A stretch of 12,647 nucleotides of DNA from Lachnospiraceae bacterium (lineage in GTDB: Bacteria; Bacillota_A; Clostridia; Lachnospirales; Lachnospiraceae). The notes under the pieces were generated by a model. It saw only the letters and a list, made by a program, of their open reading frames with translations, had not been told where the DNA came from and searched no databases. The stretch is taken from contig JAILPG010000182.1 in NCBI GenBank assembly GCA_024699595.1, positions 1-12,647 of the forward strand, given 5' to 3'. Of this stretch, positions 7,350 to 12,647 are shown in pieces (the stretch's first letter is position 1; each line of letters starts with the position of its first letter). A program made the translations under genes and the position numbers.

Positions 7350-7838
7350 TCAGCCTTTACTGTTTATGTAATTCACCAAACCTTCGTTCTTTATTATCCT
7401 CTGCATGAACTCGGGGAAGGGCTGGCCTTTGTATTTCTCGTTCTTTGTCAGATTTGTGATAAGACCCGAATCAAAATCCACATGGATCTCATCTCCCTCT
7501 TCTATCCCCTTTGAGGCCTCAGCACATTCTATGATCGGCAAGCCGATGTTTATCGCATTTCTGAAGAATATCCTTGCAAAGGTCTCGGCGATAACGCAGC
7601 TGACGCCCGAAGCCTTTATGACCATCGGGGCATGCTCTCTTGATGAGCCGCATCCGAAGTTCTTGCCTGCGATTATCATATCGCCCTTCTGTATCCTCTT
7701 TACAAAAGTATCATCTATATCCTCCATACAGTGAAGTGCCAGCTCATCTTTATCCTGTATCGCAAGATATCTTGCGGGAATGATCACATCGGTATCCACA
7801 TTGTCTCCGTATTTAAATGCTCTTCCTTTGGCTTCCAT
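7350..7838 (-). CDS. leuD: 3-isopropylmalate dehydratase small subunit
   Basis: The 162-residue swivel-domain subunit that joins LeuC to isomerise 2-isopropylmalate to 3-isopropylmalate in leucine biosynthesis. Diagnostic motifs are [15 protein letters not shown] near the N-terminus and [12 protein letters not shown] at about 60-71, the latter contacting substrate carboxylates in the aconitase superfamily. The short length fits the stand-alone LeuD2-type subunit that accompanies a roughly 420-residue LeuC. Homoaconitase or methylmalate dehydratase small subunits are close relatives and cannot be fully excluded from sequence reading alone. It lies 52 nt after leuC, with an AAGGAAAAGAG ribosome site just upstream of the ATG. 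Confidence 0.93.
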   Translation of the reverse strand: MEAKGRAFKYGDNVDTDVIIPARYLAIQDKDELALHCMEDIDDTFVKRIQKGDMIIAGKNFGCGSSREHAPMVIKASGVSCVIAETFARIFFRNAINIGLPIIECAEASKGIEEGDEIHVDFDSGLITNLTKNEKYKGQPFPEFMQRIIKNEGLVNYINSKG

Positions 7839-7890
7839 TTCTCTTTTCCTTTCCGATGGTATAGCAGATGTATTATTTCCTTTAAGGTGA

Positions 7891-9150
7891 TCACGGTGCC
7901 GAGATATATCCCGTTACCGCACTCTGTGCCGCTACTGCGGGGCTTGCAAGATAGATCTCCGAATCCACATGTCCCATTCTTCCTACGAAATTCCTGTTAG
8001 TCGTTGATATGCACTTCTCTCCCGCTGCAAGTATCCCCATATAGCCTCCGAGGCAGGGGCCGCAGGTAGGCGTCGATACGATGGCGCCGGCTTCTATAAA
8101 GATCTCAAGCAGGCCTTCCTTAAGGGCTTTAAGATATATTTCCTGGGTTGCGGGTATGATGATGCATCTCACATTATCCGCTACTTTTTTGCCCTTTAGA
8201 ATCTTTGCCGCGATCCTCAGATCATCCAGACGCCCGTTGGTGCATGAACCGATCACAGCCTGATCCACATAGATCTTATCCTTTATCTCATCAACTGTCT
8301 TTGTATTCTCCGGCAGATGCGGGAATGCAACAGTAGACTTAAGCTTAGACAGATCCACGGTATATTCCTCATCATATACCGCGTCCTCATCGGCGGTATA
8401 GATCTTTCCGGTTCTCTTCGAATGCTCCTTTAAGTACTCTTCTGTCTTTTCATCTACAGGAAAGATACCGTTCTTTCCGCCTGCTTCTATAGCCATGTTG
8501 GCAATGGTAAAACGGTCATCCATAGAGAGGTTTGCTATGCCGTCACCCGTAAACTCCATGGATTTATACAGCGCACCGTCTACACCTATCATACCGATTA
8601 TGTGCAGTATCACATCCTTGCCGCTGACCCATTCCGAGGGCTTTCCGGTTATGTTGATCTTTATTGCCGAAGGCACCTTAAACCACGCCTTTCCTGTAGC
8701 CATTCCGGCAGCCATGTCGGTGCTTCCCACTCCTGTCGAAAACGCACCGAGTGCGCCGTAGGTACAGGTATGAGAATCGGCGCCGATTATTACATCTCCG
8801 GCTACGGTAAGTCCCTGCTCGGGTAAGAGAGCATGCTCTATACCCATCTTTCCCACATCATAATAGTGGCTGATCTCATGCCTCATCGCAAATTCCCTGA
8901 CACACTTGCAGTTCTCGGCAGATTTGATATCCTTGTTCGGAATGAAATGATCCATGACAAGTGCGATCTTTTCCCTGTCAAATACACCTTCGCTCTTTAT
9001 CTTTTCCATCTCGCGTATGGCAACCGGTGTCGTTATATCATTTCCGAGCACCAGATCAAGATCTGCCTCTATAAGCTGTCCGGCCTCAACATATTCAAGG
9101 CCTGCATGGTCAGCCAGTATCTTCTGTGTCATCGTCATCGGTTTCTTCAT
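7891..9150 (-). CDS. leuC: 3-isopropylmalate dehydratase large subunit
   Basis: The 419-residue aconitase-superfamily subunit carrying the [4Fe-4S] cluster. The three cluster cysteines are Cys303 ([12 protein letters not shown]) and Cys363/Cys366 ([10 protein letters not shown]). Other superfamily motifs are [10 protein letters not shown] near residue 65 and [27 protein letters not shown] near 121-147. The size matches the shorter LeuC2/HacA-like class found in clostridia and archaea rather than the roughly 466-residue enterobacterial LeuC. The ATG has a near-consensus AGGAGG ribosome site 6 nt upstream and lies 15 nt after miaB. leuA and leuB, which often neighbour leuCD, are not in the window. 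Related homoaconitase or citramalate-pathway activities are an alternative. Confidence 0.95.
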   Translation of the reverse strand: MKKPMTMTQKILADHAGLEYVEAGQLIEADLDLVLGNDITTPVAIREMEKIKSEGVFDREKIALVMDHFIPNKDIKSAENCKCVREFAMRHEISHYYDVGKMGIEHALLPEQGLTVAGDVIIGADSHTCTYGALGAFSTGVGSTDMAAGMATGKAWFKVPSAIKINITGKPSEWVSGKDVILHIIGMIGVDGALYKSMEFTGDGIANLSMDDRFTIANMAIEAGGKNGIFPVDEKTEEYLKEHSKRTGKIYTADEDAVYDEEYTVDLSKLKSTVAFPHLPENTKTVDEIKDKIYVDQAVIGSCTNGRLDDLRIAAKILKGKKVADNVRCIIIPATQEIYLKALKEGLLEIFIEAGAIVSTPTCGPCLGGYMGILAAGEKCISTTNRNFVGRMGHVDSEIYLASPAVAAQSAVTGYISAP

Positions 9151-9156
9151 AACAAT

Positions 9157-9162
9157 CCTCCT
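9157..9162 (-). promoter_or_regulatory. leuC: Strong ribosome binding site of leuC
   Basis: A perfect AGGAGG on the minus strand, 6 nt before the leuC ATG, within the short gap after miaB. It is the best Shine-Dalgarno match I saw at any gene start in the window, suggesting that leuC is translated well independently of miaB coupling. Confidence 0.75.
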
Positions 9163-9165
9163 CTC

Positions 9166-10593
9166 TCAGACTCTTTCACCTATATAATAAAAATTCTTAC
9201 AGTTCTTAAGCTCTACATCTACGATCTGTCCAATTAATGACTCATCACCTTTGAAATGAACAACGAGGTTTGATGAGAGTCTTCCGGACACATAGGACGG
9301 ATCCTGATCGCTCAACTCCTCCACCAGAACGCTTTCGATCCTTCCCGTACGTTTCTGCGCCATTTCCTTTGATATATCCTGAACCTTTTTTAATACCCTG
9401 TCAAACTGGATCTGTGCCTCTTCTCTGGGCACCTGTCCTTCCATCTGTTCAGCCGGTGTGTTCTTTCTCTTTGAATAGATAAAAGTAAAGGCTCCGTCAT
9501 ATCTGACCTTTTCTATCACATCAAGGGTATCATCCACATCTTTTTCCGTTTCTGTCGGGAAACCCGTGATGATATCCGTGGTGATCGCGATATCGGGGAT
9601 CCTTTCACGAATCTTAAGTGCCAGCTCGATATACTGTTCCTTAGTATATCCCCTGTTCATAAGTTTCAGTATCCTGCTGCTTCCCGACTGAAGAGGCAGA
9701 TGGATGTGCCTGCATATCTTTTTCGAATCTGCCATGACCTCTATGAGCTCGTCGGACAGATCCTTGGGATGCGAGGTCATGAACCTTATGCGCTCTATCC
9801 CGTCTACCTTTTCAACCTCACGAAGCAGCTCTGAAAAGTTAATGTACGGCTCGATCCCCTTTCCGTAGGAGTTGACATTCTGGCCAAGGAGCATTACTTC
9901 CTTAACACCGTCATCCGCAAGCTTCTCTATCTCCCTTATGATGTCCTTCGGATTCCTGCTTCTCTCCCTTCCTCTTACGTAGGGTACTATGCAGTAGGTA
10001 CAGAAGTTGTTGCAGCCAAACATTATGTTCACGCCGGATTTAAACAGATATTTCCTGATGCTTGGGATATCCTCGACTATCTCATCGGTCCCGTCAAGGA
10101 TATCAACTATCATCGTGGATCCAAACTGTGCCTGAAGGCATATGAGTTCCGCAAGCTTGTAGATATTGTGGGTCCCGAATATGATGTTTACAAAGGGATA
10201 GCTCCTTTTTATCTTTTCGACTGCAGTCTTTTCCTGCATCATGCAGCCGCAGAGAGCTATGATCCGCTCCTTCCCCCTGTTTGCCTTCCCATGCAGATAG
10301 CCTAACCTTCCATAAAGCTTCTGATCGGCATTGTCCCTTATGGTACAGGTGTTAAAGATCACAAAATCGGCATCTTCCTCTTTTTCCTCATACCTGTAGC
10401 CTATCTCCTCAAGGATACCCGTAAGCTTTTCGGAGTCTCTTGCGTTCATCTGGCATCCGAAGGTCGTTACGTGGTAGGTAAGCGGCCTGTTAAGCTCACT
10501 CTCCTTCTCCTTTAGAAATTTCCCGGCAAGCTCTATAAAATAATACTGTCTCCTCGGTTCATCCTGCGGGATGACCTGCTCTGTTTCATTCAT
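9166..10593 (-). CDS. miaB: tRNA-2-methylthio-N6-dimethylallyladenosine synthase MiaB
   Basis: A 475-residue radical-SAM methylthiotransferase that adds the 2-methylthio group to i6A37 in tRNAs reading UNN codons. The N-terminal UPF0004 domain has the second-cluster cysteines Cys47 (FGCQMNARDSEK), Cys83 (FNTCTIRDNADQKLYG) and Cys117 (ALCGCMMQ). The radical-SAM motif is CNNFCTYC, with Cys194, Cys198 and Cys201, followed by VPYVRGRERSR. The C-terminal TRAM domain (about 400-475) includes VLVEELS and VVHFKG and ends at FYYIGERV. The NARDSEK and TCTIRDNA signatures favour MiaB over the related MtaB and RimO. The N-terminus carries about 35 extra residues before the first motif, usual for Gram-positive MiaB. 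It overlaps the 3' end of the cyclo-ligase gene by 8 nt (ATGAATGA) and is followed by leuC after 15 nt. Confidence 0.97.
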   Translation of the reverse strand: MNETEQVIPQDEPRRQYYFIELAGKFLKEKESELNRPLTYHVTTFGCQMNARDSEKLTGILEEIGYRYEEKEEDADFVIFNTCTIRDNADQKLYGRLGYLHGKANRGKERIIALCGCMMQEKTAVEKIKRSYPFVNIIFGTHNIYKLAELICLQAQFGSTMIVDILDGTDEIVEDIPSIRKYLFKSGVNIMFGCNNFCTYCIVPYVRGRERSRNPKDIIREIEKLADDGVKEVMLLGQNVNSYGKGIEPYINFSELLREVEKVDGIERIRFMTSHPKDLSDELIEVMADSKKICRHIHLPLQSGSSRILKLMNRGYTKEQYIELALKIRERIPDIAITTDIITGFPTETEKDVDDTLDVIEKVRYDGAFTFIYSKRKNTPAEQMEGQVPREEAQIQFDRVLKKVQDISKEMAQKRTGRIESVLVEELSDQDPSYVSGRLSSNLVVHFKGDESLIGQIVDVELKNCKNFYYIGERV

Positions 10594-11362
10594 CTGTTAT
10601 GATCCTCTGTTCGGTAATGACCATATCCATTTTTACATCAAAATCATCATTGAAAACATGGGGAAGCAAAAGCTCTTCAAAGCACAGTCCGATCTTAAGT
10701 ACCTTTTTCCCGTTTAAAAAGCGGTCGTAGAAACCCTTTCCGTGTCCCATACGGTTTAGCTCACTGTCAAAGCACACTCCCGGTACCACGATGATATCGG
10801 GATCCCCATCATATTTTGAAAGCTTTTCCGAATCAGGCTCGGGAATATCCTTATATCCCTTTATAAGATCCGCAGACGGGTCATTTACCCTGTAAAAATC
10901 AAGCTCATTTCCGGCATCCGACACACGGCATTTTGGGAAAAATACTGCCTTACCGTCCTTTATGCATCTGTCTGTAAGTGCCTTTGTGTCTGCCTCGCCC
11001 TGTACGGAAGCATACAGAAAGATATTTTGCGCGCTTTTATATTCCTTAAGGCCTGTAAGCTTTTCCGTGATCTTTTCGGACGCTTCCGACATATACTCAT
11101 ATGACAGTGATGCGCGTTTTTTAAGAGCTTCTTTCCTTAGCTCGTTTTTCCTGTTGCCGTATTTTTCTCCGAGATTTGTGATGCTTCCGTCTTTTTCCTT
11201 AATATCTATATTATCAAGCTGTGCCCTCAGACCGTTTCTTATGGATGCGATATACTCATCCCTAAGCTTCTTCTGTTCGGCCTTTTCTTCGGGGCTTAGG
11301 CCCTCTTTCTGTGATTTATGATAAAGCTCGTTTATCCGCTTTATCCTCTCATCCATGTTCAT
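10586..11362 (-). CDS. DUF896 (UPF0291) - 5-formyltetrahydrofolate cyclo-ligase fusion
   Basis: A 258-residue two-domain protein. Residues 1-65 match the DUF896/UPF0291 (YnzC-like) family, normally a free-standing protein of about 60-80 residues: ERIKRINELYHKSQKEGLS, then a run around LRDEYIASIRNGLRAQLDNI and DGSITNLG. Residues about 70-258 are 5-formyltetrahydrofolate cyclo-ligase, which converts 5-formyl-THF to 5,10-methenyl-THF with ATP. It shows the N-terminal basic motif RKNELRKEALKKR at 71-83 and the C-terminal signature IVVPGVCFD at 191-199 and RMGHGKGFYDRFL at 204-216. The frame is continuous across the join, with only a four- to five-residue linker. An upstream GTG at 11383 is possible, but AGGAG lies inside its first codons, so the ATG at 11362 is chosen. 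The gene sits 60 nt after proB and overlaps miaB by 8 nt. Domain calls are firm; what DUF896 adds is unknown. Confidence 0.9.
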   Translation of the reverse strand: MNMDERIKRINELYHKSQKEGLSPEEKAEQKKLRDEYIASIRNGLRAQLDNIDIKEKDGSITNLGEKYGNRKNELRKEALKKRASLSYEYMSEASEKITEKLTGLKEYKSAQNIFLYASVQGEADTKALTDRCIKDGKAVFFPKCRVSDAGNELDFYRVNDPSADLIKGYKDIPEPDSEKLSKYDGDPDIIVVPGVCFDSELNRMGHGKGFYDRFLNGKKVLKIGLCFEELLLPHVFNDDFDVKMDMVITEQRIITDE

Positions 11363-11375
11363 GATGGCTGTATCT

Positions 11376-11380
11376 CTCCT
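11376..11380 (-). promoter_or_regulatory. Ribosome binding site deciding the start of the fusion gene
   Basis: AGGAG on the minus strand lies immediately downstream of a possible GTG start (11383) and 13 nt upstream of the ATG at 11362. That spacing is longer than ideal, yet the site cannot serve the GTG, so it supports the ATG. A further ATG at 11356 is another candidate two codons later. Confidence 0.45.
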
Positions 11381-11422
11381 CACTTGCAGCTATTTAACAC
11401 CGGGCAGGAATATATCTTTTTC

Positions 11423-12289
11423 CTATGCCTCGTTTATATAGTCAGCGATATTGAAGTTCTTATCCTTTTTGGCGGCAAAGAGAGTGCCGTGATTTCTTCC
11501 TTCGAATATCTTGTGTATCACGGAAACATCCTTTGCGTTTGCTATAACCATGTCGCATCCAGAGTTTACGGCAACGGTGGCGGCATGAAGCTTTGCGCTC
11601 ATCCCCCCGGTACCTATCTTTGAGCCCGTACTCTCCTTGGCGTAATCATACACACTGCTTAGATCCGTTACGATATCAATGAAGCCTGCATTCTTGTTGG
11701 ATCTCGGATCGTCCGTATATAACCCGTCTATGTCGGATAACAGTACCAGTGCATCTGCTTCCACCAGATAGGCGACTATTGCGGAGAGGAAATCATTGTC
11801 TCCAATCGTATCCTCCACCTCATGTATCGCAACCGTGTCATTTTCATTAACGACCGGTATCACGCCCATCTTTAAAAGCTCCCTGAAGGTATTGTGGGCA
11901 TTTCTTCTGTTGACCTCATCCACTATGGTATGCTTTGTCATTAAGATCTGTGCCGTAACATGATTGTATTCGGAAAACATCCGCTGGTATATCATCATGA
12001 GCCTTGCCTGACCTATTGCGGCCAGAGCCTGCTTTACGGGAATGTCTTCCGAACCGGGATCAATGTTCATTGTCTTCCTTCCGACAGCTATCGCTCCGGA
12101 GGATACAAGTATCACATCTTTTCCCTGGTTCTTAAGCTCGCACAGTTCTCTTACGAGTCTTTCCATTTTGGTAAGATTCAGCTCGCCTGTCTGCATATGA
12201 TGCAGGGATGAAGAACCGATCTTTACAACGATCCGCTTCTTATCCTTCAGTCCCGCTCTCAGTCTTTGTGCTTCATCATCATTTTTCAT
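11423..12289 (-). CDS. proB: Glutamate 5-kinase, short form without PUA domain
   Basis: A 288-residue amino-acid-kinase-fold enzyme that phosphorylates L-glutamate to gamma-glutamyl phosphate, the first step of proline synthesis. Motifs in order are VVKIGSSSL at 21-29, LVSSGAIAVGRKTM at 61-74, QALAAIGQARLMM at 87-99, VVNENDTVA at 146-154, IGDNDFLSAIVAYL at 162-175, LLSDIDGLYTDDPR at 183-196 and KIGTGGMSAKLHAA at 224-237. The protein ends about 50 residues after the GTGGMSAK motif. It thus lacks the C-terminal PUA domain present in the roughly 367-residue E. coli enzyme. PUA-less forms are known, and the PUA domain influences feedback control and oligomerisation in E. coli. The ATG lies inside the end of the upstream FAD-dehydrogenase gene (11-nt overlap). 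No proA follows; the next gene is the cyclo-ligase fusion. Confidence 0.96.
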   Translation of the reverse strand: MKNDDEAQRLRAGLKDKKRIVVKIGSSSLHHMQTGELNLTKMERLVRELCELKNQGKDVILVSSGAIAVGRKTMNIDPGSEDIPVKQALAAIGQARLMMIYQRMFSEYNHVTAQILMTKHTIVDEVNRRNAHNTFRELLKMGVIPVVNENDTVAIHEVEDTIGDNDFLSAIVAYLVEADALVLLSDIDGLYTDDPRSNKNAGFIDIVTDLSSVYDYAKESTGSKIGTGGMSAKLHAATVAVNSGCDMVIANAKDVSVIHKIFEGRNHGTLFAAKKDKNFNIADYINEA

Positions 12290-12647
12290 AGCTTTTTATC
12301 ACCTTTTCCGCAGTCCTTATCCCGTCCATTGCAGCAGACATTATGCCTCCCGCATATCCGGCTCCTTCGCCCGCAGGATAGAGTCCCTTTATGCTGCTTT
12401 CATATTCCTCATCCCTTAAGATGCATACCGGAGACGAGGTCCTTGTCTCCACGGCAGAAAGCAGTGCATCATCATCCGCAAATCCTTCTATCGTTTTATT
12501 CCAGGTCTCAATGGATTCAATGATAGCTTCATTAAGCTCATCGGGAAGGATACCGGTTATATCAGCCCTTTCATGCCGTCCCTTTATACAGGGTGTAAGA
12601 CCGTATTCTCCGTCTTTTCTTAAGTGTCCCGTTTTAAACTCACCGTA
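12279..12647 (-). CDS. FAD-dependent dehydrogenase (COG2509-like), 3' end only
   Basis: The last 122 residues of a gene that enters from the right edge. The visible frame has no stop until TGA at 12279-12281. It reads YGEFKTGHLRKDGEYGLTPC, then KGRHERADITGILPDELNEAI, and near the end the nucleotide-binding-fold segment LYPAGEGAGYAGGIMSAAMD followed by GIRTAEKVI. The GEGAGYAGGI..A..DG pattern and the ETRTSSPVCILRD segment match the C-terminus of the uncharacterised FAD-dependent dehydrogenases of COG2509, which contact FAD through this region. The substrate is unknown for the family. The stop overlaps the start of proB by 11 nt, so the two are probably co-transcribed and translationally coupled. 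The identification uses only the C-terminal third or less of the protein. Confidence 0.85.
   Translation of the reverse strand, partial: YGEFKTGHLRKDGEYGLTPCIKGRHERADITGILPDELNEAIIESIETWNKTIEGFADDDALLSAVETRTSSPVCILRDEEYESSIKGLYPAGEGAGYAGGIMSAAMDGIRTAEKVIKSYEK

Noticed and set aside
11363..11383. The longer reading of the DUF896-cyclo-ligase gene starting at GTG 11383.
   Set aside because: The Shine-Dalgarno-like AGGAG falls inside codons 2-3 of that reading, and the family N-terminus (MN.DERIKRINEL) begins at the downstream ATG.
1..12647. Search by eye for CRISPR arrays, insertion sequences, tRNA or rRNA genes, riboswitches, prophage or defence genes.
   Set aside because: No regular spaced repeats, transposase motifs, structured RNA signatures or foreign-looking genes were seen. 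The non-coding space is too small (largest gap 66 nt) to hold most of these.

Overview
The window looks like a chromosomal housekeeping segment from a Gram-positive anaerobe of the class Clostridia, most likely the family Lachnospiraceae (a Butyrivibrio-like relative is possible, but the genus is a guess). This rests on moderate GC, frequent AGA/AGG and ATA codons, purine-rich ribosome binding sites, and a gene order (ruvA-ruvB-zapA-U32 protein-SEDS protein-class B PBP) that I recall from that family. No database search was possible.

All fourteen genes lie on the minus strand, so transcription runs from the right end to the left. In that order: (1) the 3' end of a COG2509-type FAD-dependent dehydrogenase; (2) proB, a short glutamate 5-kinase without a PUA domain; (3) a fusion of a DUF896/UPF0291 domain to 5-formyltetrahydrofolate cyclo-ligase; (4) miaB; (5,6) leuC and leuD; (7) a membrane-anchored NusG-domain-II protein; (8) a Gx/heptaprenyl-diphosphate-synthase-component-I-like membrane protein; (9,10) ruvA and ruvB; (11) zapA; then a strong hairpin terminator; (12) a U32-family protein with a DUF3656 domain; (13) a SEDS (FtsW/RodA/SpoVE) glycosyltransferase starting at TTG; (14) the 5' end of a class B penicillin-binding protein.

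The segment is almost entirely coding. The largest intergenic gap is 66 nt, and many junctions overlap by 4 to 20 nt, so it reads as one long polycistron or a few nested ones. The only visible transcriptional punctuation is the hairpin between zapA and the U32 gene. By function the genes fall into proline and leucine biosynthesis (proB, leuCD), one-carbon metabolism and tRNA modification (cyclo-ligase, miaB), a possible quinone or flavin electron-transfer membrane pair, Holliday-junction processing (ruvAB), and cell division or elongation (zapA, SEDS protein, PBP).

I found no mobile element, CRISPR array, RNA gene, prophage or defence system, and nothing that convincingly amounts to a new system. 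The points most worth a second look are the DUF896-cyclo-ligase fusion, the absence of proA beside a PUA-less proB, the orphan NusG-II/Gx pair, and the hairpin dividing the division cluster.
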